64,000 nucleotides of DNA from Niastella caeni (GTDB lineage Bacteria; Bacteroidota; Bacteroidia; Chitinophagales; Chitinophagaceae): contig NZ_STFF01000006.1 in NCBI RefSeq assembly GCF_004834005.1, forward strand, positions 420,071-484,070. The letters run 5' to 3'. Each line of letters starts with the position of its first letter. Positions within the stretch are counted from its first letter, which is position 1. The notes beneath the pieces are model-generated. The model saw nothing but the letters and a program-made list of their open reading frames with translations, was not told the origin of the DNA and searched no databases. Shown in pieces: positions 8,736 through 18,552 of this stretch. The position numbers were made by a program, and so were the translations under genes.

Positions 8736-10916
8736 ATGAAAAAACACGACACCCTGGTAAAGCTGCATGATGACAAATATTACATACTGGCGTCTTCTTC
8801 GTATGCAGATGATCGTGTACTTACCTTGAATTACGGCGATACATTTGGCATTTTTGATCGCTGGGGCGATATTAAACAATTCGGCACCTGTGTACAGGGT
8901 ATTTATCATCAGGGAACCCGTTTTATCAGCGACATGGAACTGGAATTGAACCATTACCGCCCCATGTTGCTCAGTTCCACTATAAAGAATGAAAATGAAA
9001 TGCTGTCGGTTGATCTTACGAATCCTGACATCAGCAATGAGCAGGACGTTGTTATTCCCAAGGGCACATTGCACATTTCGCGCAGCAAATTTTTACAGGA
9101 TGGCACCTGTCACGAACTGATCATTCTTTATAATTATGGCTCACATACCTACGAAACAGAATTGGAGATCACCTTTGCCGCTGATTTCAGGGATATTTTT
9201 GAAGTAAGAGGTATGGACAGAAAACAACGAGGCGTACAGCAAGTTCCGGTGATATCTACGAAGAATCATATTTTACTTTCCTATAAAGGCGTGGATGATA
9301 TTGAACGGCAAACCAACCTGCACTTTGATCCGGTGCCTGCTTCTATAAAAGAAAACAGGGTTGTATATAAAATCAAGCTGGGCCCTAAAGAAGCCTATAG
9401 CATTAATTGCACTTCTGTTTTTTCGGTATATGCCAATCCGGTTGAATTTGAGCCGTATTCCATTGCGTTCAATAAGATCAGAACAGGCATGGAAAAAAGC
9501 AAAGAACTGGTGGCGGAAATATATACCGACAATGAGCAGTTCAATAACTGGATCAACCGTTCGAAAAATGATCTGTTGTCGTTATTGGTTCAAACCCCGT
9601 ACGGCAGTTACCCATATGCGGGGGTACCCTGGTATAACACGGTATTTGGCCGCGACGGAACGTTTACCGCATTAGAAACTTTATGGGTAGCGCCCAATAT
9701 TGCCAAAGGCGTTTTGTTGTATCAGGCCAGAAGGCAGGCCACAGAACATAAACCATTGCAGGATGCAGAGCCGGGAAAGATCTTACATGAAATACGTTCC
9801 GGTGAAATGGCCGAGACCGGCGAAATTCCTTTTAAACTTTACTATGGCAGCATAGACACTACGCCATTGTTCATTGTACTGGCCGGGCATTATTTAAAAC
9901 GCACCGATGATATTGCAACCATCAAAGATATCTGGGAAAATATTTTAAGAGCGCTTGACTGGATCAAAAAGTACGGCGATATGGATGGCGATGGCTTTGT
10001 GGAATACCAGCGCAAAGCGGAAAGCGGTTTGGCCAACCAGGGTTGGAAAGATTCACACGACTCCATCTCCCACGAAAATGGCGATCTGGCCAGTTTTCCC
10101 ATTGCCTTGTGTGAAGTGCAGGGTTATGTGTACGACGCAAAAAAACAGGGCGCCTATATGGCCCATCGGTTGGGATTTCATGAAATGGCAGAGCAATTAA
10201 AACAGGAAGCCGAGGAACTGAAACAACTTTTCAACGATGTTTTTTGGGATGATGAACTGGGCTCCTACATTCTCGCACTAGATGGAGAAAAACAACCTTG
10301 CCGGGTCATATCTTCAAATGTTGGCCATCTTTTGTATTCGGGCATTGCTACACCGGAACGGGCTGAACAAACCGCCAGGCTGCTGATGCAGGATGACATG
10401 TTTAATGGCTGGGGTATTCGCACGCTTTCTTCCAAAGCGGCCAGGTTCAATCCGATGTCGTACCACAATGGATCGGTATGGCCACATGATACGGCTATTA
10501 CAGCGTATGGCTTCGCCCGTTACGGACTGATGCCGCAATCACTGCGCATTATGCAGGGGCTATTTGATGCATCCCTGTTCATAGAGCTGCAACGATTACC
10601 TGAATTGTTTTGCGGCTTTCCTTTCCGTCGCGGAGAAGCGCCCACGGCCTATCCCGTTGCCTGCTCTCCACAAGCCTGGTCGGTAGCCGCGGTGTTCTTA
10701 TTATTACAGGCCTGTTTGCGCATTACGTTTGATGGGCATAATAAGAAACTGACATTGTACAAACCCATGCTGCCAGAATATATAAGGCAGATCAGGATCT
10801 CTAACCTGCGGTTCGGGGATGAGCAATTTGAACTGGATATTGTAAAATATGAATACGACCTGGGCATTCACCTTATAAAGAAACCGGTTGGTTGGGAGCT
10901 CGTCACTATTAAATAA
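8736..10916 (+). CDS. Amylo-alpha-1,6-glucosidase / glycogen-debranching-type enzyme
   Basis: A 726-residue protein. It has an N-terminal beta-rich debranching-enzyme domain (about 20-220, starting YILASSSYADDRVLTLNYGDTFGIFDRWGDI) and a C-terminal (alpha/alpha)6 catalytic barrel. Barrel hallmarks are GVPWYNTVFGRDGTFTALET (about residue 295), DGDGFVEYQRK, NQGWKDSHDSI (about 430) and SVWPHDTAITAYGFARYG. No signal peptide is evident, which argues for a cytoplasmic role on glycogen-like glucan or small glucosides. It follows the GT4 gene on the same strand. Confidence 0.82.
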   Translation: MKKHDTLVKLHDDKYYILASSSYADDRVLTLNYGDTFGIFDRWGDIKQFGTCVQGIYHQGTRFISDMELELNHYRPMLLSSTIKNENEMLSVDLTNPDISNEQDVVIPKGTLHISRSKFLQDGTCHELIILYNYGSHTYETELEITFAADFRDIFEVRGMDRKQRGVQQVPVISTKNHILLSYKGVDDIERQTNLHFDPVPASIKENRVVYKIKLGPKEAYSINCTSVFSVYANPVEFEPYSIAFNKIRTGMEKSKELVAEIYTDNEQFNNWINRSKNDLLSLLVQTPYGSYPYAGVPWYNTVFGRDGTFTALETLWVAPNIAKGVLLYQARRQATEHKPLQDAEPGKILHEIRSGEMAETGEIPFKLYYGSIDTTPLFIVLAGHYLKRTDDIATIKDIWENILRALDWIKKYGDMDGDGFVEYQRKAESGLANQGWKDSHDSISHENGDLASFPIALCEVQGYVYDAKKQGAYMAHRLGFHEMAEQLKQEAEELKQLFNDVFWDDELGSYILALDGEKQPCRVISSNVGHLLYSGIATPERAEQTARLLMQDDMFNGWGIRTLSSKAARFNPMSYHNGSVWPHDTAITAYGFARYGLMPQSLRIMQGLFDASLFIELQRLPELFCGFPFRRGEAPTAYPVACSPQAWSVAAVFLLLQACLRITFDGHNKKLTLYKPMLPEYIRQIRISNLRFGDEQFELDIVKYEYDLGIHLIKKPVGWELVTIK

Positions 10917-11047
10917 TTTCTGATTTCGGGATTGCGGGATTTTGAGATTTAAAAATCTCAACATCTCTAAATCTCAACATCTCTAAATACAAAGGTGAGC
11001 TGCCCATTAAAGAGCAACCCACCTTTTATAAAAATATACTAACCTAC
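10917..11047. terminator. Repeat block and bidirectional hairpin between convergent genes
   Basis: After the debranching gene come iterations of 'atctctaaatctcaac' (10945-10988). Then a hairpin forms between AAAGGTGaGcTG (10991-11002) and CAaCcCACCTTT (11015-11026), with 10 of 12 pairs. It is flanked by A/T runs and can serve both the plus-strand debranching gene and the minus-strand mutarotase gene. Confidence 0.5.
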
Positions 11048-12193
11048 TTACTGAACCGAAATCTTATAAGTTGTTACAGTATGGTATTTCTGTCCGGGTT
11101 GTAAAATAGTAGAAGGGAATTTAGGTTTGTTGGGTGAATCAGGAAAGTGCTGTGTTTCGAGGCACAGGGCTGTACGCAGATTCACGGGTTTGCCGCCACT
11201 AACAAAAGCGCCATTCAGGAAGTTACCGCTGTAGAACTGGATACCTGGTTCGGTGGTAAACACTTCCAGTTTGCGGCCGCTTACACTGTCACTCAGAACG
11301 GCTACCAATTGCATGGAGCTGTCTTTACGGTTCAACACAAAATTATGATCGTAGCCGCCTGGCACTGCGTCAATGCGGGAACCGATGATCTCCGCTTTGG
11401 TAAAGTCGAACGGCGTACCCTTTACCGCTTTGATCTCACCAGTAGGGATCAACCCCGTATCAACAGGTGTATAATGATCGGCATTGATCATTAGGCTATG
11501 ATTTAAAATTGTGTTCTCTGTGCTGCCGGTCAGGTTAAAATAACTGTGGTTGGTTAAGTTAACCGGGGTAGCTTTATCGGTTTCAGCGGTGTAATCAATA
11601 TTCAACTCATTATCGTCGGTTAAGGTATACACAACCGTTACTTTCAAATTACCGGGAAAACCTTCTTCCCCATCCTTGCTCAGGTATGATAAGGTGAGGG
11701 CTGGTGTGCTGTCGGCCGAAGGCGTAGCATCCCAAACCACTTTATCAAATCCCTTGTTACCACCATGTAAATTATTTTTACCGTTGTTGGCAGCTAAGGT
11801 GTAGGGCTTGCCATCGAGCGTGAATTTGGCATCACCGATACGGTTGCCATAACGGCCAATGATAGCGCCGAAATAAGGTGGCTTTTTCAGGTATTCCGAC
11901 AAGCTGTCCATACCCACTACCACACTTGATTTATTACCATTTTTATCGGGCGTAACCCAGGATGTAACGATACCTCCATAGTTGGTGATGCCAACTGTTA
12001 CACCGTTCTTATTGGTGAGTGTAAATAATTGCACTTTTTTACCATCAGTTTCGCCCCAATCTTTCGCTGTAACGCCTGCTTTCATAATTGCTTCAGAATT
12101 TTCTGGTGAAGGTTGTTTGTTTTCGCCCCCGCATGAAGCAATACCGGTTGTGATCAGCGATAGCATTGCAACATGGCAAATCAATCTGTTCAT
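11048..12193 (-). CDS. Aldose 1-epimerase (mutarotase), lipoprotein
   Basis: A 381-residue mutarotase that interconverts alpha and beta anomers of free aldoses. The N-terminus is a lipoprotein signal with lipobox IASC (cysteine at about residue 21), so it should be anchored in the cell envelope. Family motifs seen are GRYGNRIGDAKFTLDG, NNLHGGNKGFDKVVW (substrate-binding His), NLTNHSYFNLTG (second His) and TTEPGIQFYSGNFLNG with the catalytic Glu. It follows the GH51 gene by 78 bp on the same strand, so it probably acts on the sugar released by that enzyme. Confidence 0.92.
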   Translation of the reverse strand: MNRLICHVAMLSLITTGIASCGGENKQPSPENSEAIMKAGVTAKDWGETDGKKVQLFTLTNKNGVTVGITNYGGIVTSWVTPDKNGNKSSVVVGMDSLSEYLKKPPYFGAIIGRYGNRIGDAKFTLDGKPYTLAANNGKNNLHGGNKGFDKVVWDATPSADSTPALTLSYLSKDGEEGFPGNLKVTVVYTLTDDNELNIDYTAETDKATPVNLTNHSYFNLTGSTENTILNHSLMINADHYTPVDTGLIPTGEIKAVKGTPFDFTKAEIIGSRIDAVPGGYDHNFVLNRKDSSMQLVAVLSDSVSGRKLEVFTTEPGIQFYSGNFLNGAFVSGGKPVNLRTALCLETQHFPDSPNKPKFPSTILQPGQKYHTVTTYKISVQ

Positions 12194-12271
12194 ATGGTAA
12201 CACGTTTTTGATTTTACTAATGGGTTATTTGAAAATTTGTCAAATATCAGGTATTTTCTCTTTCAGGCACA

Positions 12272-13813
12272 TTATTTTAACTCCAGCACTACTACTGAGA
12301 ACGGAGGCAATTTTACGCTCAGCGTTTTGCCTTTTATAGTAGCTCCCTGAAATGGCGCCGGCTTAATTTTAGCAGGTTCTTCAAAACTGTTATGGTCCTG
12401 CAATCTGGCAGAAGAGAGTATACGGCCGCCAACTGTTGTAAAGTTACCGCCTTCCAGGTTGATGGTTATATCCTGTGCGTTTTTAGCATCGATATTCACC
12501 AGGGAAATATGCACCAGTCCGGATGAGTCTTTAGAAGCAGAGGCAGAAACTGCCGGTAATTTTTCCTTTCCAAACACATAATTGTTGGTCTTAATGGTTA
12601 ACGGTATCAGTTTGGCATCCTGATGCACATTGTACATTTCCATTACGTGATAGGTAGGCGTCAGGATCATTTTTTCTTCCTTGGTTAAAATAACCGCCTG
12701 CAGCACATTAATGGTTTGCGCCAGGTTGGCCATCCGAACCCGGTCAGCATGATTGTGGAAGATGTTCAGCGTGGCGCCGGCGATCATGGCATCGCGCATG
12801 GTGTTTTGCTGATACAGGAAACCACCATTTGTGCCTGGCTCTACATCATACCAGCCACCCCACTCATCCACTACCAGGGCTACCTGCTTTTTCGGATCGT
12901 ATTTATCCATAATGGCTGAATGCCTGATCACCAGCGAATCCATGAACAGAGCTTGTTTCATGGTTTGGAAATATTGTTCTTCGCTGAAATCAACAGCAGA
13001 CCCTTTTTTACTCCAGTTTATAACAGAATAATGATGCAATGCCAGTCCGCCTACCATGTTATGCGGAATATTTTTCATCAGCACTTCTGTCCAGTTATAA
13101 TCTCTTGAATTGGCCCCGGAAGCAATGCGGAAAATTTTTGTTTCATTCGACCAACCGGTCATGAACGTAGCATATTTGCGGTACACATTAGCATAATATT
13201 CGGCGGTCATATTTCCACCGCAACCCCAGGCTTCATTACCAACACCCCAGTAGGTTACATTCCAGGGTTTATCGCGGCCATTCTGCCTGCGCAGGTCACT
13301 CATAGGGCTTTTGCCCGCGAAGCTTACATACTGAACCCAGTCTATCAATTCCTGCACCGTACCGCTGCCCACGTTACCGGCCAGGTATGGTTCCGTACCG
13401 ATCAGTTCGCACATATTCAAAAAATCGTGTGTGCCAAAGCTGTTGTCTTCGGTAACACCCCCCCACCACGTGTTTACCATGGATGGGCGTTTGTCTTTGG
13501 GGCCAATTCCATCTTTCCAGTGATACGTATCGGCAAAACAACCACCTGGCCAGCGCAGGTTAGGGATCTTTAATTTCCTGAGGGCATCTATAACATCATT
13601 GCGTACCCCACTGGTATTTGGGATTTTAGTATTTCCTTCGCCCACATAAAAACCACCATAAATACAATGGCCCAAATGCTCGGCAAAATGACCATAGATC
13701 TGCCGGCTGATAGTAGTTTTTGCGGCACCTACATTAAAGGAGAGGTTGTTTTGAGCAACTGCACCAAAAGCGATCCCTGTTGTACAAGCAAAAAGCAAAG
13801 CAAAGCGTTTCAT
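12272..13813 (-). CDS. Alpha-L-arabinofuranosidase, GH51
   Basis: A 513-residue secreted glycoside hydrolase that removes terminal alpha-L-arabinofuranose from arabinan or arabinoxylan fragments. The signal peptide MKRFALLFACTTGIAFGAVAQ is clear. GH51 motifs include ISRQIYGHFAEHLGHCIYGG, NLRWPGGCFADTYHWKDGIG and WGVGNEAWGCGG with the acid/base Glu194. VVDEWGGWYDV carries the nucleophile Glu317. The C-terminal beta-sandwich ends PPFSVVVLELK. Length is normal for the family. It is transcribed with the mutarotase gene, though no SusC/D pair sits beside it. Confidence 0.94.
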   Translation of the reverse strand: MKRFALLFACTTGIAFGAVAQNNLSFNVGAAKTTISRQIYGHFAEHLGHCIYGGFYVGEGNTKIPNTSGVRNDVIDALRKLKIPNLRWPGGCFADTYHWKDGIGPKDKRPSMVNTWWGGVTEDNSFGTHDFLNMCELIGTEPYLAGNVGSGTVQELIDWVQYVSFAGKSPMSDLRRQNGRDKPWNVTYWGVGNEAWGCGGNMTAEYYANVYRKYATFMTGWSNETKIFRIASGANSRDYNWTEVLMKNIPHNMVGGLALHHYSVINWSKKGSAVDFSEEQYFQTMKQALFMDSLVIRHSAIMDKYDPKKQVALVVDEWGGWYDVEPGTNGGFLYQQNTMRDAMIAGATLNIFHNHADRVRMANLAQTINVLQAVILTKEEKMILTPTYHVMEMYNVHQDAKLIPLTIKTNNYVFGKEKLPAVSASASKDSSGLVHISLVNIDAKNAQDITINLEGGNFTTVGGRILSSARLQDHNSFEEPAKIKPAPFQGATIKGKTLSVKLPPFSVVVLELK

Positions 13814-14186
13814 GTAACAGCTTTAAGATGAATAATTAATAAATGTAAAGAATTGGTTGATTATAGAAAGAAAGTTGACAAGCAACATGATAATCGTTAA
13901 TTTTTATTAAAAAGTTGGCTTTGAAAACGGATTATTGAACCCCGCAAAAAGAAGCCACCCATTTCTTCATTGGGACCGTGAAACTAAGACAAAACAACAT
14001 ATCTGTCAATTTTACACTTAATTATTTTTGGTTACCGGTTGCCAGGTACCGGTTACCGGGCAAAAAAATTCGGTGCCCCCTATTGTAAGCAGTTTGTTCT
14101 ACATCCAGGGCCGGGCAACTGGCAACTGGTAACCGGCAGCTGTTTCCCCATTCCCACCACAAGCTACTTTACTGTAACTTTATACT
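13814..14186. repeat. Intergenic region with iterated 'accggtt' repeats
   Basis: The 373 bp between the divergent GH51 and fdhD genes contain no gene. Near GH51 the DNA is AT-rich and probably holds its promoter. From about 14032 to 14143 there are repeated words 'ggttaccggttgccaggtaccgg' and the rough complement 'ctggcaactggtaaccgg', in the same iterated style as other intergenic blocks here. The final 40 bp lead into fdhD without an obvious ribosome binding site. Confidence 0.5.
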
Positions 14187-15008
14187 ATGCAACCACCAGT
14201 CGCCCATATTACAATTAAAAAGATCAATGCCGGGGAACAAACGGAAGTAGAAGACGAACTGGCCGTGGAAGAACCGCTTGAAATACAGCTGGCCTGGCAG
14301 GAAGCTGCCGGATATGTACAAAAAAACATTTCCGTTACCATGCGCACACCAGGGCAGGATGCCGAGCTGGCCGCCGGCTTTTTATTTACCGAAGGCATTC
14401 TTCAACATATTGACCAAATACAACATATTCACCCGCAGCAAAACGGGGTACTGGTTACATTGGCGGCAGGGGTTACGCCGCAATTACAACAGGCTGAAAG
14501 GAATTTTTATACCACTTCCAGTTGCGGCGTTTGTGGTAAAACAGGGATCAACGCCATAAAAACGGTGCCGGTATATGCCCCACAAGCCGATGCTTTGGTG
14601 CTACCCGCCAATACTTTTTATGGACTTCAACAAACCATTCAAAAAAAGCAGGTAGTATTTGAAAGCACCGGCGGTTTACACGCAGCCGCGCTATTTGATG
14701 TTGAGGGCAATTGCATCTTGCTGCGCGAAGATGTTGGCCGGCATAATGCCGTAGACAAAGTGATCGGCGCCGCCTTGCTGAACCGGCAATTACCTTTGCA
14801 CCAGCATATTTTATTACTGAGCGGACGGGCAGGTTTTGAGCTGATCCAAAAAGGGGTTATGGCCGGTATTCGTGTTATAGCAGCAGTTGGTGCGCCTTCC
14901 AGCCTGGCCGTGCAACTGGCTACCGAACATAATATTACCCTGATCGGCTTTTTACGGAAGAACAGATTTAATGTGTATAGTGGGGCGCAGCGGGTGAAAG
15001 TGAGTTAA
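14187..15008 (+). CDS. fdhD: Formate dehydrogenase accessory sulfurtransferase FdhD
   Basis: A 273-residue protein that transfers sulfur to the molybdenum cofactor of formate-dehydrogenase-like enzymes. The sulfur-carrying CxxC is present as SSCGVCG (about residues 112-118). Other FdhD motifs are RTPGQDAELAAGFLFTEGI (about 52-70), STGGLHAAALFD and the strongly conserved REDVGRHNAVDKVIG (about 185-199), then LSGRAGFELIQKGVMAGI. It is 163 bp upstream of, and on the same strand as, a YdeP-type molybdopterin oxidoreductase, its likely client. Confidence 0.95.
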   Translation: MQPPVAHITIKKINAGEQTEVEDELAVEEPLEIQLAWQEAAGYVQKNISVTMRTPGQDAELAAGFLFTEGILQHIDQIQHIHPQQNGVLVTLAAGVTPQLQQAERNFYTTSSCGVCGKTGINAIKTVPVYAPQADALVLPANTFYGLQQTIQKKQVVFESTGGLHAAALFDVEGNCILLREDVGRHNAVDKVIGAALLNRQLPLHQHILLLSGRAGFELIQKGVMAGIRVIAAVGAPSSLAVQLATEHNITLIGFLRKNRFNVYSGAQRVKVS

Positions 15009-15171
15009 TGGATGAATTGGATCGTTGTTGGTAAAATATCAATTTCTGATTTTGAGAATTAGAGATTTTGTGATTTCCCCTGGATTGGGCTTTCTGATTA
15101 ATCTCAAAATCCCGAATAGACCTATGGAACACTAAGGCCTGTTATTAAAAACACAACTTCATTAACATTCC

Positions 15172-17478
15172 ATGAGCGACAATCAACATACCTCCGGTGC
15201 AGAAAATCCTGAACATATTACAGGATTAAAACTGGGACCTGTTAAACAATCTGCCGCCGGTTTACCGGCTATTATTGAAACGGTTAAACAGGTAGTGGGT
15301 GAAGCAGGCATAACCCGCGGCTGGAAAGCCCTGGCAGCCATGAACAAAAAAGGCGGGTTCGATTGTCCCAGTTGCGCCTGGCCCGACCCCGATGATGACC
15401 GTTCTGCCATGGGTGAATATTGTGAAAACGGCGCCAAGGCCATTGCCGAAGAAGCCACCCTCAAAAAATTAACGCCCGAATTCTTTGCCCAACACAGCGT
15501 TCAGGATTTAGCTACCCTAAGCGACTTTGAAATAGGTCGCAAAGGCCGAATTGCCCAACCGATGTACCTGCCGCAGGGCGGCACGCATTATCAGCCCATT
15601 TCATGGGACGAGGCATTCAACAAAATAGGTAAAGCATTAAACAACCTGGCTTCGCCCGATGAAGCCATCTTTTATACTTCGGGCCGAACCAGTAATGAAG
15701 CGGCTTTTCTCTACCAACTTTTTGTACGGGAATACGGCACCAACAACCTGCCCGATTGCAGCAATATGTGCCACGAAAGCAGCGGCGTGGCCCTGGGCGA
15801 ATCACTTGGCATTGGCAAAGGCTCGGTAAAGCTGGAAGATTTTTATGAGGCGGAAGTGATCATCATTCTCGGGCAAAACCCGGGCACCAATCACCCCCGC
15901 ATGCTCAGCGCTTTACAAAAAGCCAAAGAAAACGGCGCCCGCATAATTGCAGTGAACCCGCTGCCCGAAACCGGATTGATGGCCTTTAACAATCCGCAAC
16001 AGCTAAAAGGACTGCTGGGCAAGGAAACTCACCTCACCGATATTTTTCTACACATTGTTATCAATGGCGACCTGGCCTTGCTAAAAGCCATTGAATACCT
16101 GTTATGGCAACACGAACAACGCGAACCCGGCCAGGTATTCGACCGCGCTTTTATTGAAAACAATACCGAAGGCTACAACGCATTTATCAACGACCTGCAA
16201 CAACAAAACCTGGAACAATTAATACAGGCATGCGGCATATCCCCGGAGCAACTTACCGAAGTGGCCGACCTGTTAAAAAATAAAACAAAGATCATTGCCT
16301 GCTGGGCCATGGGCCTTACGCAGCACGTAAATGCAGTAGATACCATCAAGGAAATTGTGAACCTGTTATTGTTAAAAGGAAGTATAGGGAAACCAGGTGC
16401 AGGCACCTGCCCGGTGCGGGGCCATAGCAATGTACAGGGCGACCGCACCATGGGCATTTATGAAAAGCCAGGCCAGCAATTTCTGAATAACATCGCTGCT
16501 AATTTCAACTTCCAACCACCTCAACACCCCGGTTATGATGTGGTAGAAGCCATTAAAGCTATGCATGGAGGAAAGGCATCTGTATTTATCGCCATGGGCG
16601 GCAACTTTTTATCAGCTACGCCCGACACGAATTATACAGCCACTGCCTTACGCAAATGCGCGCTTACCGTGCATGTATCAACCAAGCTCAACCGAAGTCA
16701 CCTGGTGCATGGCGATGAAGCCCTGATACTCCCCTGCCTGGGACGCAGCGACAAAGACATACTGAACGGCGAGGAACAAATTGTTTCGTGTGAAAACTCT
16801 ATGGGCGTTGTTCAATTGTCGAAAGGCGTGTTGCAACCCGTATCAGACCATTTGCTGAGCGAACCTGTTATCGTATGCCGGCTGGCCAAAGCTACCCTAG
16901 GCGGCCGTAGTACCGTTAACTGGGATAAATACCTACAGCATTACGATCATATCAGGGAGGATATTGAGCGCACCATTCCCGGTTTTACCGATTACAATAA
17001 CCGGGTGCGCATACCCGGTGGATTTTATTTACCCAATTGCAACCGCGAGGGATCGTTTAATACCACCACGAAGAAGGCGCATTTTAATATAGCGCCTGTA
17101 ACTACTATCCATTTAGCGGAAAATGAATTGCTGATGATGACCATTCGCAGTCATGACCAGTTTAATACCACCATTTACGGTCTCGACGACCGGTACCGGG
17201 GTATTTATCACGAACGGCGGGTAATACTTATGAATGTAGATGATATGGACCGGCGCAACCTGCAGCAAGGCGATGTGGTAGATATTTATAATCACCATGG
17301 CGGTGTGGAAAGAATAGCCCACAAATTCATTGTAGTGCCCTATCCCATTCCACCTTTATGCACGGCCACCTATTTTCCCGAAGCCAATGTACTGGTGCCG
17401 GTGAACAGTGTGGCGAAAAAAAGCAATACGCCGGTGTCGAAGGGGGTGGTTATTACGGTGAGGAAAGCCAGTAGCTAG
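15172..17478 (+). CDS. YdeP/FdhF-type molybdopterin oxidoreductase alpha subunit
   Basis: A 768-residue bis-MGD enzyme related to E. coli YdeP and distantly to formate dehydrogenase H. The N-terminal region has a CPSCAWPDP motif (Cys65, Cys68) and a YCENG segment, as in the YdeP group. The cofactor-proximal Cys lies in SNMCHESS (Cys200-His201), so this is a cysteine enzyme, not selenocysteine. Further family blocks are FYTSGRTSNEAAFLYQLF, IILGQNPGTNHPRML, AGTCPVRGHSNVQGDRTMGI and a C-terminal MopB-type domain with RSHDQFNTTIYGLDDRYRG. No electron-transfer partner subunit is encoded nearby. The substrate of this family is not firmly known. Confidence 0.87.
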   Translation: MSDNQHTSGAENPEHITGLKLGPVKQSAAGLPAIIETVKQVVGEAGITRGWKALAAMNKKGGFDCPSCAWPDPDDDRSAMGEYCENGAKAIAEEATLKKLTPEFFAQHSVQDLATLSDFEIGRKGRIAQPMYLPQGGTHYQPISWDEAFNKIGKALNNLASPDEAIFYTSGRTSNEAAFLYQLFVREYGTNNLPDCSNMCHESSGVALGESLGIGKGSVKLEDFYEAEVIIILGQNPGTNHPRMLSALQKAKENGARIIAVNPLPETGLMAFNNPQQLKGLLGKETHLTDIFLHIVINGDLALLKAIEYLLWQHEQREPGQVFDRAFIENNTEGYNAFINDLQQQNLEQLIQACGISPEQLTEVADLLKNKTKIIACWAMGLTQHVNAVDTIKEIVNLLLLKGSIGKPGAGTCPVRGHSNVQGDRTMGIYEKPGQQFLNNIAANFNFQPPQHPGYDVVEAIKAMHGGKASVFIAMGGNFLSATPDTNYTATALRKCALTVHVSTKLNRSHLVHGDEALILPCLGRSDKDILNGEEQIVSCENSMGVVQLSKGVLQPVSDHLLSEPVIVCRLAKATLGGRSTVNWDKYLQHYDHIREDIERTIPGFTDYNNRVRIPGGFYLPNCNREGSFNTTTKKAHFNIAPVTTIHLAENELLMMTIRSHDQFNTTIYGLDDRYRGIYHERRVILMNVDDMDRRNLQQGDVVDIYNHHGGVERIAHKFIVVPYPIPPLCTATYFPEANVLVPVNSVAKKSNTPVSKGVVITVRKASS

Positions 17479-17580
17479 TAGAGAGTAGCTAGTAGGGCGT
17501 GTAAGCAAGCTGCACGCTTCACGCTGCACGCCACAAGCAAATACCGCTCTCGAAAATTTTGAATCTGTCACTTTCTGCCT
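17479..17580. repeat. Intergenic iterated repeat block
   Basis: Imperfect copies of 'tagctagtagagag' (about 17472-17498) are followed by 'gctgcacgcttcacgctgcacgccacaagcaaatac' words (17509-17543). This matches the repeat style seen after other genes in the window. Convergent genes flank it. Confidence 0.5.
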
Positions 17581-17646
17581 TTGACTTCGGTATTCACTTC
17601 AACATTCCCTGTCTTCACTTTCTCATTCCATATTTTTCTTAATTCC

Positions 17647-18135
17647 TCATTTCCTTTTATATTTTCCAACAAGCTCCCCATACGCCACCACATGTCCCGT
17701 AATGGCCTTTTCCAATTCAGTCTTACTGGTGTCGGCAGGCAGTTCCAGCAGTACATCCAACGCGTAAACTTTAAAATGATATCGGTGTACCCCATAAGGC
17801 GGACAGGGACCGCCATATTTATTCTGCCTGAAATCATTGACTCCCTGATCTTTAAATTCAGTGTCTTCCTTTATATGCTGTGCCACCGGAATATTCCAGG
17901 CCAGCCAGTGCACCCAGGCGCGAATCGGCGCATCAGGATCATCTACAATTAACGCCAGGCTTTTGGCTGTATTTGGTATATCATGAACATCGAGTGGCGG
18001 ACTTACATTAGCGCCATCACACGTAAAGCGGGAAGGAATAAATCCGTTCCCTTCAAATTCCGGACTGGTAATATGTAAAGCGGCAATTTCGCGAAACGTT
18101 TGTCTGTTTGAAATATTCGAGTGGGAAATTTTCAT
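17647..18135 (-). CDS. YbhB/YbcL-type Raf-kinase-inhibitor-like protein (PEBP fold)
   Basis: A 162-residue protein of the phosphatidylethanolamine-binding family, starting at the ATG that gives MKISHSNI. A longer in-frame extension to 18243 adds low-quality residues and is less likely. The family signatures are FTCDGANVSPPLDV, ALIVDDPDAP(I)RAWVHWLAWNIP and the KYGGPCPPYGVHRYHFKVYALD block containing the ligand-pocket GPCPP..HRY. The biochemical role of bacterial YbhB/YbcL proteins is poorly defined. Length is typical for cytoplasmic members. No operon partner is close. Confidence 0.9.
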   Translation of the reverse strand: MKISHSNISNRQTFREIAALHITSPEFEGNGFIPSRFTCDGANVSPPLDVHDIPNTAKSLALIVDDPDAPIRAWVHWLAWNIPVAQHIKEDTEFKDQGVNDFRQNKYGGPCPPYGVHRYHFKVYALDVLLELPADTSKTELEKAITGHVVAYGELVGKYKRK

Positions 18136-18552
18136 GGCTATACTTTTGCTAAAAGATCGATAGCAAATCACGCGAACGCAACGTGCCTCTTTCCTGGTTA
18201 ATGGTGTTTTATCAAATATATTATCCCCAAAAAATTTTAACAATGACGATGATCACACATTGTTGTGATTGCGGCAATGAGGTGAGTGGGTATATTTTTA
18301 ATATAAATCAATGAAGTATCACAATTTTACCGGTATCGGTTCAATATCTTTCTCCCCTCATCGTTATAGTAGTACAAATACCCGCCATTAAACTTACCAA
18401 AAGCCCCTACGTCATACATAATAATGATTAGTGGGTAGTATGTTAACCAGTAATCAAATGGATTACAAGCTAATATACTTGCTAACCGCCATGCAGCCAT
18501 CGTATCATTGTGTTGTGGTTTTCAAATAACCTTCACACTAAAAATCACTGTT
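18136..18552. other. Intergenic region, nothing recognised
   Basis: About 417 bp of AT-rich DNA between divergent genes. It presumably contains both promoters. No repeat block, RNA or gene remnant was recognised. Confidence 0.4.
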
